A stretch of 64,000 bases of DNA. Source: Bombardia bombarda (Eukaryota; Ascomycota; Sordariomycetes; Sordariales; Lasiosphaeriaceae). This document shows positions 1 through 11,155 of the stretch, one piece after another (within the stretch, counting starts at the first letter, position 1; every line of letters begins with the position of its first letter). The notes under the pieces were generated by a model that was not told the DNA's origin, searched no databases, and worked only from the letters and a program-made list of their open reading frames with translations. A program made the position numbers and the translations under genes. The stretch covers positions 434,001-498,000 of the forward strand of contig JAULSR010000009.1 in NCBI GenBank assembly GCA_030512295.1, in the 5' to 3' direction.

Positions 1-1
1 G

Positions 2-2083
2 ACTGGCGACGGCACTGAAGAACCTTTCTTACCCCCTAACCCTATGTTTGCTCAACACAATGCGCGGTCATCCGTGTCAAGTCTGGCGAGCATCGCAGTT
101 AATGAACCAAACCGTGCCGGAGATCGGTCTAGCGTTGACACCTTTGCTATGCGGATGATGTCGGCCGACAGCTCCGAGACGAATCCCCAGGCCTTTGGAT
201 TGAGCAATAACCCACAGGCTAGACCTGGCGCTTCGGCGCTCTACCAGCAGCGAAACCGCAACAGCTCCCGCCTGTCGGTTATTGATGTTGTTGGCGACCG
301 CAATGACTTCAAGCTGCAGAAGGTGGACCCCTTCTTCACCGATAGCACTGGCGAGTATTACAAGGACTTTGAGCAGAAGCTGTCGAAGCTGACTGCCAAG
401 AACTCGGAGACGGAACTCTGTATCGAAGACTACTTGAAGGAGAGTGAGAAGACTTGGTTCAAGGAGTTCCGCGAGGCGAAGCTTGGTCGCAGCCGCAGTC
501 CGAGCCGAACAAGGAGTCCTGGTCCAGGTCTAGTCGTGAAGAAGTCGAGGCCCAGGATCCCAAGTATGACCAGCGTCAACAGCATCACCCCATCCGACGA
601 GGAGGACAACGACAACGATGAGCAGGAGCGCCAGCGGGAGGGCGGCCGCGATGACCAGTTCCTTTTGGGCGACGGATACAAGCCGCCCAAGGGCCTCAAG
701 AAGCTACTCTCGGTCCGCCTGGGAGACTGGCCTGTTTACTCGCTCATTCTGGCTCTCGGACAGATCATCTCTGCCAACTCGTATCAGATTGTCTTGCTGG
801 CTGGTGAGGCTGGCCAGACACCCACTCAGCTCTACATCGTTGCTGGCACGTACTTGGTGACGTCTGCACTGTGGTGGCTCATGTTCCGTCGTCTTCAGGC
901 TCTCTACACGCTTTCCCTGCCATGGTTCTTTTATGGTCTCGCTTTCATGCTTCTCGGTGTTACGCCGTTTCTGCCCGAGAGTATCCGTCCGTCTGTCCAG
1001 AACACTGCCTCGGCCCTGTACGCTTCCGGCGCGTCCAGTGGTGCTATCTTCTTTGCGATGAACTTTGGTGATGAAGGTATGTGATAAATTCGTCCTATCC
1101 CCGATCTTTTTAGGTCTAGGTATGACTGAATGCTAACATTTGCTTTTCAAGGTGGTGTACCGATCATGACATGGATCTTCCGCGCGGCCATCATCCAGGG
1201 TATCCAGCAGGTCTATCTCGTCGTCTTGTGGTATTGGGGCAGCCTCATCACGGGCCAGACGCCCACCGGTCTTCTCAACGGCAGCTTCATCGCCAACAAG
1301 GTCCCCGTCATCCTTGTTATCACAGTGCCGATTGCACTCGTCTTTTGGGCTTTGGGTGTCATTTCATTCATCGGCCTACCCGACTACTACCGCCAGTCGC
1401 CCGACAAGATTCCTAGTTTTTACATGTCGCTACTCCGCCGACACATCGTGCCATGGTTCTTCCTCACCGTCGTCATCCAAAACTATTGGCTCTCGACACC
1501 CTATGGCCGTAACTGGGAGTTTTTGTTCTACTCCCGCGTCATCCCCGGCTGGGCCGTTGTGCTCCTCGCTCTCGGCTTCTTCATTATTCTCTGGTCTCTT
1601 CTTTTGTGGATGTTTGCCTACTTCACCAAGACACATCCTTGGATTGTTCCCATGTTTGCCATCGGTCTTGGCGCACCGCGGTGGGCGCAGATGCTCTGGG
1701 GTGTCAGTGGTATTGGTCTTTACCTTCCCTGGCTCGGCACTGCTGTGCTATCGTCCGTCATTACAAGGTGCCTGTGGCTGTGGCTTGGCCTACTTGACAC
1801 CATCCAAGGCGTCGGCCTGGGTATGGTCTTGCTTCTGACGCTGACGAGACAGCATGTTGCTGCAACCCTAATTGGCGCGCAGGTTCTCGGTGCGGGCTTT
1901 ACTATTCTTGCTAGACTTACGGCGCCACATAAGAATGGGCCCGCCGAAGTCTTTCCCGACTTCTCAGAGGGCGCGTTGCCGGGGCTGGGCAAGCCGTTCT
2001 TCTGGGTTTGTTTGATCTTGCAGTTGATACTGCCGATTGGTTTCTTTAAGTTTTTCAGGAAGGAACAGGTTGCTAAGCCTTGA
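2..2083 (+). CDS. ags1: Cell-wall alpha-1,3-glucan synthase, C-terminal part (5' end outside window)
   Basis: The reading frame is open to the left edge, so this is the 3' end of a much longer gene. Exons are 2-1076 and 1152-2083. The 75-nt intron at 1077-1151 has GTATGT and TTTTCAAG ends, and splicing restores the family motif GDEGGVP followed by MTWIFRA. The visible protein has a disordered Ser/Arg-rich linker (RSRSPSRTRSPG), an acidic patch (EEDNDNDEQE), then a long multi-pass membrane region starting near LGDWPVYSLILALGQ. In this family a cytoplasmic GT5 synthase domain precedes that membrane segment and the enzyme makes wall alpha-1,3-glucan at the plasma membrane; the membrane part is thought to export the polymer. 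Neither the amylase-like nor the GT5 domain is in the window. Stop TGA is at 2081-2083. No damage is seen in this portion. Confidence 0.93.
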
Positions 2084-3010
2084 TCTATCGTCCTTCTACC
2101 CTAGTGTGAGTGGCGAGATTGATGCAAGGCCGCGGAAGATTGTGAAAGGAGGGGGTGGATATAGACAAAATGGACTCAGGTGGGATGGGAGATTGATGAG
2201 ATCATGATCTCTTGTATCTATACTACTGGCATTTGCTTTGGCTTTTTTTTTTTTTTTTTTTTTTCCTGATTTCCTCTACGCCATTACGGAGCAACTGGGT
2301 GGCATCTGGGTCATTTGCTGGGTGTTTAGAATAGGATGGATAGGGGCGTTGGCGCGCTTTTGCTAGCAGACTTTAATTATCATTTACTATATAGGTACCC
2401 ATGCTTTGTGTTTGCATTTTCAGCTGCAGTGACTGATGTGTCTTGGGCGGTTCGTTTTCTTTCCTCCTCTACAACTTCTGTTCTTATTGTTGTTTGTGTT
2501 TATTCCTACCGCCAGTGTTATTTACCTTTGACAGGGGAATGCTCATTCTCCTGGTCCGTATCGACTGACAGTTGATGAACAGATAGGCAAGCATAATCAC
2601 ACTGACGCCTGAGACTGCTTGTGTGCTGGTCGGTGCTTGGGGGATGATTATACCCCGGTCCTGTCGAAGTCATCGATAGGGGATATGAGCTTTGTGGTGC
2701 AGGGTATTTATTGTGAGCTTGTCCAGGAGGTGGGTTGAAGGTGCTCCGGGTACTGTTGACTGGTGGTACTGGGACCTTGATGGAACGGCAAGGAATGCTG
2801 CACGGGAGCTTGGGGTTGTTGGTGCTGTTCGTGATGATGCTGACGCTCTTGGAAGCCCTCGTGGCCTGCCTGTGACACAACAGGTGCACGGCTTGGATGC
2901 GTGTGTACAGACTGCTTCGGCTGTGGAAGCCTGAAGGTGGAAAATGGACTCTTTCCCTTTCCATCACCCTGGACATCTCCTTTGCACGGATACCTGACTC
3001 ATTGGCGTGG
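2084..3010. other. Intergenic, 3' flank of the glucan synthase
   Basis: No convincing gene. It holds a poly-T tract of about 20 bases near 2245-2265. Open frames on both strands (for example 2518-2976, minus) have biased composition and no recognisable domain. Confidence 0.5.
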
Positions 3011-3013
3011 GTC

Positions 3014-3900
3014 TCAGAGTCGGTACTCCAAAATACGGAGAAAGACTAGGTGAGCGTTGTTAATACATTGTATGGTGATGCGACAAGGAACAAGGACCCA
3101 CCTGCAACCAATCCGTTCCTGTCTAAATTCGTCTCGCCGCCGTTCAGCAAGAAACACGTCGGCCTCATCAAGAAGAAGGATACAACCCCATCTATTGGCA
3201 AGCGCAAAGTTCGTCTGGAGCGCAGTCTCTACTTCTTTTGCGGTTGTTCCGAGGTCGCCTGAGGGGACGATAAGCGGTTGCCTCCGCATTAAGGTGAAGG
3301 GATATCCGATGGGGAAAGTTGGGGAATGGTAAGAAGATCATATCATACCACATGTTGTTTGAAACAAGGGCTTCTTGAATATCTCGGCAACACCCTCTGT
3401 GGTAGTGGTTAACTCTCTGACCCTGATGATATGAGCACACGCCAACGACCTTACCAGCAGTTGTCGTCTTTCCCACGCCTGGAGCTCCGTGGAGAAGAAT
3501 GATCAAACTCTTCCCTAATGGCCGTGTTTAGTTGAACTGATATGATTGAAGAGAACTCGCTGTGGGAAGAAAGGTAACTGGAGAAATAAGAGACATGTTA
3601 CCTTTGCCTCGAACAATGTCAACTTGTTCATCCCTGGCGGCCTGTGATGCTTTGTTGCGGAAATGCTAAGCGATGAGGGAGAACACCATGTCCTTTTGTC
3701 CCTTAGGGAGGATAAGTTGGTCAAACGCGCTTTTATTTTCCGCATCATCCCAAGTTGGGCTTGATTACAGTCCAAATCAGCTTATAAGTAAAACAAAAGC
3801 GGAGTGACGGATTAACCTACCCCAGGTGCGGTCACGAAGTACGAACCCAAAAACACATTATCAGAGTGATAGCACTCGTCCCTGAGATCTTGAGGGTGCA
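3014..3900 (-). pseudogene. Broken AAA-family ATPase (fungal NLR-associated type)
   Basis: Read on the minus strand, pieces of a AAA ATPase appear in the right order: FDQLILPKGQKDM, then RDEQVDIVRGKG, the Walker A motif LLHGAPGVGKT, GDLGTTAKEVE, the Walker B motif CILLLDEADVFLAER, and FLRILEY. Several are separated by plausible short introns. The copy is not functional as read. A TAG interrupts the frame after FSLIA, where relatives usually have Gln (CAG to TAG, a RIP-type change). A one-base shift follows Walker B, near DEFR, so that the next segment (FLRILEY) lies in another frame. The protein also stops right after FLRILEY, before the sensor and lid region. The N-terminal domain is not clearly recognisable. 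Family members of this type bind ATP and are often large proteins of unknown cellular role in filamentous fungi. The gene points away from the DUF7708 remnant beginning near 4156. Confidence 0.75.
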
Positions 3901-4155
3901 TAGTCTTCCAATCGCGACTAGACTTTGGGCTGTCAGGCGATCGAGTCCCCGTTCAAAGGTACGGTGTTGGCTGGTACGGAAGTAGTCATAGTCCCGTGGT
4001 ATCATTGAGCCTTCGCTGTCCCAGCCTTCACTGTCAGACGTGTCTGACTGGGTGGGTGGCCCGAGTCTTTGGGAGGCCACTGGGCGAAGTGAGGCTGGAG
4101 AACTGATGCCGCGAACTAAGACCACTCGCGGAGCCAGGTGCCAGGTGCAGCATTG

Positions 4156-5737
4156 ATGTTCTGGGACTCTTTGTTCGTTCGGGCCATGAACCAATTCACA
4201 ACCGCCCACCCAATAGAACCTAAGGAGATAACAGAGAAGCAACTCACCATCCGCAATAAAAGCGATTGGACAGCTGTCTTTGACCAGCTTGAATCTGCCA
4301 AGGAAAGTTACGAAACGAGCCAAGGCTTGAAGGGCGGCTTTAGGAAGGCGTACCGGAGGTTTGCTCAGCATGTCGCACAACCTCTCCTCGGCGCCACACG
4401 GTTCATACCAGATATTGACTACATCACGCCGGTACTCGGAATCGTCCAGATCTCTGCTGATAAAAAGATAACACAAAAGGCGGCCAAGACCGCAGCTGAC
4501 GTAAGAGAGACTGTGCTCGGCGTTTTCGATGATATCGACATGAAATTTTCACAGATCGAGCTGTTTTTAGAAACATTCCCAGAAGACATAAATATCGAAA
4601 ACGCTTCCGTTGACTTGATTGCGGATGTATTTCGTGCTGTCGAGTCGGTGATTCTCTTCTCTAAGAGGACTTGTGTGTAGTGCTCATCTGTCTCACCCTC
4701 GAGGAAATTTTGCGAAACTTACCGCTGATGAGATCAATAAACAGGGAAAAGATTCGCCTCTGCTACTTTCAAGACGTCCGAAGAGTACCAACGTGAGATA
4801 ATCAACAGCTTGGACAATGTTGACTGACGAAGTGATATTCTAATCTCAAGAAGCCAAAATGTCTGAGACATACGAAATGAGCAACAAGATGAATGAGATT
4901 CTAAACCGTAAGCTGAATCCTGGTGAAATAAGTCCTGATAAAATGGTATTGACAAGAGACTAGGAACACTAAAGTGGAAATCGGACTTCGAGCAAATCCA
5001 TCTGGGACAAGAACGAATATGCCTAGCGCAGGAAGAGATTCGTCTCGCTCCAAACGTACAATATCACAGTACCAGAAATTGGGTTTTGCAACTCCTCAAT
5101 GCGCAGCAGACGAACAGAGACGGTATGAGCCCAAAAAAGTGCATTTCTTTGAAGGAGAACTGATCATCCACAACCATCAGACTTCCTACAACGGCAACAG
5201 CAAGACCACACAGAGTTGCTACATATAAAACACCTGCTAGCCCAACACTCGATATCTCGGTCCCCCTCGCCAGCTCCTCTAATTTCCTTACCAGCCGCAA
5301 CCGAACAGCAATTGTCACCCCAGGACCTCCAAGACTGGATCAACATCCCAGACCTCACCTCCCACGACCTAACCTACATCGACGAAAGACGACACGTCTC
5401 GGTCCCCGCCGACGAACAAGCCCGCGGAGAGCAGTTAATCTATGCCAGAATATTTCAAGATTGGCTTGTCTTCCCCACCTCATCACAGCTCCTTGTCCAC
5501 GGCAACTATTACAACGGCGGCAGCCGTCTCATCTCAGGGCTGTCCCTGTTCTCCTCATCATTTGCCAAGGCCCTGGCGGAAAAGACGCCCCGTTTCTTGC
5601 GCCTCATGTTCTTTTGCGGTCTGCACGAGGATTCCCTCATGGACGACCATACCGGTGGCCGAGCCTTGATCCAGACCTTCATATGTCAGCTGCTATGTCA
5701 GTATGACTTTGGCGAGGCTGGTGTTGCGGGGTCATAA
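4156..5737 (+). pseudogene. Broken DUF7708-type fungal protein
   Basis: First ATG at 4156. The opening segment (LFVRAMNQF, KSDWTAVFDQLE, then ATRFIPDIDYITPVLG) matches the DUF7708 N-terminal domain common in fungal NACHT/ankyrin-like proteins. An intron at 4673-4744 joins KRT to WKRFASATFKTSEEYQ in frame. After it the same frame hits three TGA codons at 4825, 4864 and 4894; the first two sit where Arg codons (CGA) would fit. A coding-like segment follows in shifted frames (DFEQIHLGQERICLAQ), then after another putative intron the downstream domain (WINIPDLTSHDL, GEQLIYARIFQDWLV, LLVHGNYY, LMFFCGLHEDSL). The similarity ends abruptly near 5737, well short of the usual domain end. I infer a dead, truncated gene. 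The products of this family are of unknown function but are often grouped with allorecognition-type proteins. Confidence 0.72.
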
Positions 5738-5740
5738 TTA

Positions 5741-8700
5741 TTGCCTAAGCAAAGCTCGGAAGGATATCTCAGCTAAGAACTATTGTCACGTTAAATATTC
5801 GTGACTGCAAATGTGGGGAGAGTCGGTAATAGAAAATAGGCTCCTAAATTGCTTCTGTCTTGACCGAGGAGGTTGCGGATATGTTGCAGGTGGCAGTTAA
5901 CAGCTGTTCTATTATTTGATGGAATAACGACATGCACATAACAACAATCCAGGATAACAGGGGTGGATGAGGATGAAGAGAGAGTGTTGAGGCTCTAAAG
6001 AAGCGAACAACTTTGAGAAAAGACAAAAGAAAACCTACATGAAGAAAAGTGTCTCTCTTCGCCAGATTGAGATAAATATTATGACTTGCGAGGACCACAG
6101 CATAATCGAAGTGAACGTTAACCTCCAAATCTGTGAATAGCATGCTATACAAAGGTTTAAGGGATATAATGTTGATGAAACCTTCAATATCTCTTCTACC
6201 CTTTGAAGAGAGACTTCGTCATTGGCGTGGCTGTGAAGACAACGTCCAAGAACATGATTGGCACCCGTTTCCAACTGTCAAACCGACCGGGTCGACCTGT
6301 CAATCCCGTGGCGTCGCAAAGTGGTGTCATTAACACGAGACCCTGGCAGAGACCAGTCTACTGTATAGGAGACATCTGCGGCTATCCGAGGCCGGGAAGA
6401 CAGGTTCCCGTTCAAAATCAAGTGTGGGTGGCAACGTGTTGACTAGCGCTGGCGTTTCTGTCGGGCCGAGATACCACAAACCAACTGCCGCGGTAACCGA
6501 CCTGTATGTCAATTTGGTCCTTGATTCGTGGCCAAGGGCCGCAAAACGTGGAAGCTAGGGAGGTTAGCGGCTGGCGGCTGCAGCCCTGACGCTCGACATT
6601 GTTTGCTTGTCACGCCACCCCTGAATCATTCGGAAAGTATTGAAACATCCTGGACGCGCGGCACCCCTCGGTCACCATAGTCAGCGCGTCTCGACGTATG
6701 GCTACTGGTTTGGACGACCTGGGGCCTGCTCTAAGAGGAGCCCGCCCCACTGGCTTCCGACGAAAGTCATAAATCGCGATCCTGCTGCCGTGACCCTGCT
6801 TTTCGATATTACCGGTTTCCCACGATCATGCATCCGGTGGAGAATATTTGGAGCGGTGGTCTGCAGAATCGGCCACCATTCTCCGCTCCAAGATATCCCT
6901 CGGGTGTCTGGGCTTTACTGTCAGGCCATGTTCAGATCACAGGGCCGAGATCTTCAACGGGTATTCGATGACACCCTACCCAACCCAAATCGGTTGTCCC
7001 TCGCCAATAAACAGATTGTGGAAGGGGTCTCTGTCCACCCTTCGCATCCTGGAGAAGGGTCTACAGCTCGATGCTGGTATTCGACCGCGAAAGAGAACGT
7101 GTCGGGTCGTTGTTGGTGGAGAAATGCTGATTGGCCTATCGCTTGTGGGTCAGGTTTTGTTGGCTCTTCTCTTGGTAATGCAATCACAACTCAACGATCA
7201 GAATCAAAAGCCACCACCGGATTGACTGTTATGTGTAGGATTGCTTTCATGGCTCCTCGGCCTCTTGTGGAGCGCGAGTCTCGTTCGCCGTTTACAGACG
7301 CGTACGGCGGTAGTGGAATGCGAGCCACACTTCCTGGCTAGCAAGATTGCATGCTGGTATTCATTCCCTCATCCTGACTTCCTGTCCGTTGGGTCGTTAC
7401 CGGTACATGGCAGGTATACGGAACTCGGCTGGCCAGTGGGTCGCAGACGGAGTGGCGGTGGCAAGGAGGAGGAGGCATTGAGATGGTTTCGCTGCTCGTT
7501 TCTTCTGCAGGAACACGTCGGCATTCGGGTCTGAACTGGATGGGCTTGGTTCGAACAGTTTTTCTTTCGGCAAGTTGCTGTGAAGGAATATTGTTAGCTA
7601 CCTATCTTTGGCAGGTAGTGAGCTCTGTTGGAGAAGAGAGGCCGTGTCGCGCTTACGTCGCTTATTTAGTTATTGATCTCTGGATAGTGACGCTAACTAA
7701 ACGGACACTCGAGGGAGTGAGGGGCTGCACATTCAGTGCCAAGCCATGAGGGCCAAGACGAAGCAAGAGCTAGGAAAGAAGGAACTGGAATTTTGGTGAG
7801 GTAAAAGAGAGGGATTGCGAGAACGGGTCTGCGTCGGCTATTGGCTATCAGAGCAGGACGGCATGGCAGATGTTTGAGGCCATGATCCATGATCCATGAT
7901 CCGAAGAGACCCAGACCCGATGTCGATGGTGGATAGCGGGGCTGGGAATGCGACTGGTGATTGTTTCATTGCCGCGCTTATCCTGATGCAAATTTCAGCT
8001 GGCTATCGCGGCTCGAAGGCAGATGGAGGAGCAAGGATATGTTGGTGTGGTGGACCACGCCACGCCACGACCGCGCACCCAGTGTGCAGTCCTGTGCGTC
8101 CTTGTCTCGGAAGGATGCTTTTGACGAGGAAGGAACGGAGGGGACGAGGAGGACGAAATGTGGCGGATTGAGGGGCAGGAGGGTCACTAACGCATAGAGA
8201 TGGAAAGAGCGACCATATTTATTGTACCATTGTACCCGAGATGGGCAGACCCTTTTCGTCATCATCTGTTCCTTCCCAGCATGGCGACTGCCCCTTGAAC
8301 TTTGATCCATGTCCGGGCCAAGTACCCAGGTACCTCCCCGGCACAAGTTATTGACTGACAGCTGGATTCCGGTAGGCCCTGGCTCTGCAACGGTCCGAAA
8401 CGGGCTGTATAAACCAAAGTGGGTAGTCGTTCCCGAGTGCCGACGACTGTGGGAAGGGGGACGGATAGGTACTTCCTCTATGCTGGTCAACAACCTTTTT
8501 TATGGAAGTTCGCAGCATGGATGGTGAGCTGGTCTTGGAGGGCTGAGGAGGGGAAGACCAACCCAGAATCAATCCACCAAGTAACTAGGTAGGAAGTTGT
8601 AGCTAAGTTTGGCAGGTACGAGAGTACATTACTCCCCTCCGTGCTCCCCACTTTAGCCACCTGACGCACCACAAAAGTTCCAAGCACTAGGAAGGCAGGC

Positions 8701-9166
8701 GTATCCGACAGACAATGCCAGGCCACTTCAGACCCGAGCCCAAGGGAAAAAGGAACTCCAGTGCCGTCGACCAAGCACAAGCTGTCTCTCTGAGACAGTT
8801 TATACAGTAGCTGATGCACGAAAGCAAGCCACGGCTAGCCTGAATGGACATGGACCGGCAACACTGCACACACACCTGGAGTGGTGGGTTTCCTTTTTTT
8901 TTCTAGTCGCCAGGGCCGGGTGCGGGAGACTGTTCCGTTTCTAGACTTCGCTAAAACCAGATAGCGACCGCCTAACAGCTAAGCCCGACCAGTTTTAAGT
9001 TGCCAATTCTGCCAATCTGTCCAGGACCCTCCAAAACCTTCTTCCAAGATCCCAGAAACTGACATCATCGCGTGCCTTTCTCGTCGCATTGAGCTACTAC
9101 GCCTGCCTACGCCTGCCATACTTCCCGCGCCACCAACGACACTTTCCACTGCACTGCACACCGCAG
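5741..9166. other. 3.4 kb without a recognisable gene
   Basis: Open frames up to 233 codons exist (6640-7341, plus), but they overlap frames of similar quality, have odd composition and carry no motif I recognise. This may be decayed gene or transposon sequence, given the broken genes to the left. I see no RNA gene. Confidence 0.45.
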
Positions 9167-9924
9167 ATGACAAGAATGGTCAGCCACTTCCCTGTTCACC
9201 CATGTTCAAACCATGCATTCAATCCGGCGCTGACATCACCTGGACCCAACGGGACAGTTCACTGCTGTGACCCTGGCCGATGGAGTTGTCAAGGTGGTGG
9301 ATCGGGCCGTGCTGAACCTTGAATCCGTCAAAGGGGCACGCAAGGAGATATGCGGCGCCGTAGAGCCGCTCCACGGCATCGAAAACGAGGCCAACCGCTT
9401 GATTGGCTCCCTCACCCTGGTCAAGGGGGTTGAGGCTCTCCAAACAACAGGGATCGGACAGCAGATCTACGACATCATGGTTCTTGCATCCCGCCTCACT
9501 GCCTCCATGATGACCATGGGCGCCGAAAACCGCCGCCGAACTGAGCCAGTGGCCCTGAAGTCCTCAGATTACGAGTATCATCACCTGGAGACCATGCTCG
9601 GCCAAGTGCGAGATGCGAGAACAAACCTTACAGAACTGATTTCTACTGCTCCGGTTGGCCTCAGGGGAAATGCCCGTGATGGCTTTTGCGTCGCGCGGGC
9701 CAGTCTCCTTGACATCAATAGCAAGGTCAGGGAAGTGACCGGTGTCAATCTGGTCTTGTTTGAGCAAATGGAGAGCAAGCTCAACATACAGTTCGGTGAG
9801 TGGCTAGAGCATCTTCTCGCGACCAGAACCTTTTGCTGACGAGAAGCAAAAAGATGCGCTGGTTAAAGTGGACGATACTGACGCTGAACACCTCGGGCTA
9901 CCTCGAATATCTGGGAAGATGTGA
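9167..9924 (+). CDS. Small protein resembling the N-terminal region of fungal STAND-type proteins
   Basis: The main exon covers about 9258-9795 and reads TLADGVVKVVDRAVLNLES, then GIENEANRLIGSLTLVKG, IGQQIYDIMVLASRL and GLRGNARDGFCVARASLLD. This helical, leucine-rich pattern resembles the N-terminal domains found in fungal STAND/NLR-like proteins and in stand-alone relatives. An intron at 9796-9853 (GTGAGT...AAAAAG) joins it in phase to a short exon ending TGA at 9922-9924 (ALVKVDDTDAEHLGLPRISG). The main exon has no ATG of its own. A possible tiny first exon is 9167-9178, with an intron 9179-9257 (GTCAGC donor, weak; GGGACAG acceptor). The start is therefore uncertain. The predicted product is about 200 aa, shorter than relatives as I remember them, so it may be truncated. 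Function unknown. Confidence 0.6.
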
Positions 9925-11155
9925 GCCAACAGTTAATGCATCATTTCAACTTTCGGTCGCTGACAGAACTAGGGTTGAACAGTGGCGCGCCTTGGTCGGG
10001 GAGGAGACAGGCATATCCCGTAACTGAAACCGACAAAACACTAAGGAGGACGCGACGGCAAGTTCTGGCAAGTTCTAACGAGTTTACGAGGCTATGAATG
10101 TTACGACGGGAGTACTCGATACCCAAGCACGGCTACCAGGCAGGCGGCGGTTTCGATTTTACCTTTCATCACTGGTTGCATATATACAGTAATGCGGCGG
10201 GTAGTCTCAATTTCTTCTCGTTTGCGATTTTCAGCTACCTAACTGGTGTTCATATCACCTATATGACGATATTATGACTTCAAAGCAACCACCAGGAGAC
10301 TGTGAACAGGTCCGACTGGGGCGTTTCATTAACCAAATCCCAGAACCAGCACCCAATCCCATCACTGCCAATCGTCCCGACCTTCTGGTCTGCGTCACAC
10401 AAGGCCAAGCTAGACTTAGTCCTCTGTACGACAAAATGAAAGCTGCATTATGAAATGCCATACACCCACCCACCACATGTACAATGCCGGACACCGAACA
10501 AGCCTGCACTAGACGAACCACCACACACACACACACTCAAACCCATGTCACACCAAGCCTCAAAGCAACCTCCCGTCGTCATGTGTTGCACAACCCGGAC
10601 TCGGTTGCATTTCTACATGATGCGTAGGCCCTTGATCCCTGCTGCCGGGAAACACGTAGAAGAAGACAGCCACTGAGCACATCTGCATGTATTCTGTGCC
10701 GAGTCTTTTCTGCTGTCGGTCCTTCCGGCCGGTCCCGGTAATCGTTCGTTCCGAAAGACATGCCAACCGTATTGGGCGTTACCTGCCGCTAATACTGCCG
10801 CTGTATGTGTGACAGGATGGAGTGTGAAACACTTGTCGAACCACACTCTGTATATATCAAACAGTTGTGGCGGATGGGATGGGCTGCACTGCAGATGATA
10901 TTGGATTTCTTGCCTATCTATCTCGTTACCTGGGTCTGTCTTCTTCATCTCGCCCGTGTTAGAATCCGATTGGGTGTTTCAGAGCCCATAATCACATTGT
11001 AACCTCAAATTGGGTGTTCGACCACAGAAACTGCCCAGTACGCTGTATATTTGCTCGCTATGTTATGTCAGAAATGACTCTAAGGCATAACATATGAACC
11101 CTCCTTTTGACGCACCCGCTGGACCATGGACAGGTCCATCATTGTCCAGACAATC
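9925..11155. other. Intergenic, no gene seen
   Basis: About 1.2 kb between the small STAND-like gene and the 3' end of the HET gene. There are only short open frames and a (CA) run near 10523-10536. No RNA gene or transposon motif is recognised. Confidence 0.5.

Noticed and set aside
2518..2976. Minus-strand open frame of 152 codons
   Set aside because: Composition is Ser/Pro/His-rich without a domain, and it overlaps another frame of equal quality in the 3' flank of the glucan synthase.
3832..4476. Minus-strand frame of 214 codons opposite the DUF7708 remnant
   Set aside because: Its right part is the antisense of clear DUF7708 coding sequence; only the left part might belong to the AAA remnant.
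6640..7341. 233-codon plus-strand frame
   Set aside because: No motif, no clear ATG-context support, and competing frames of similar length in the same place.
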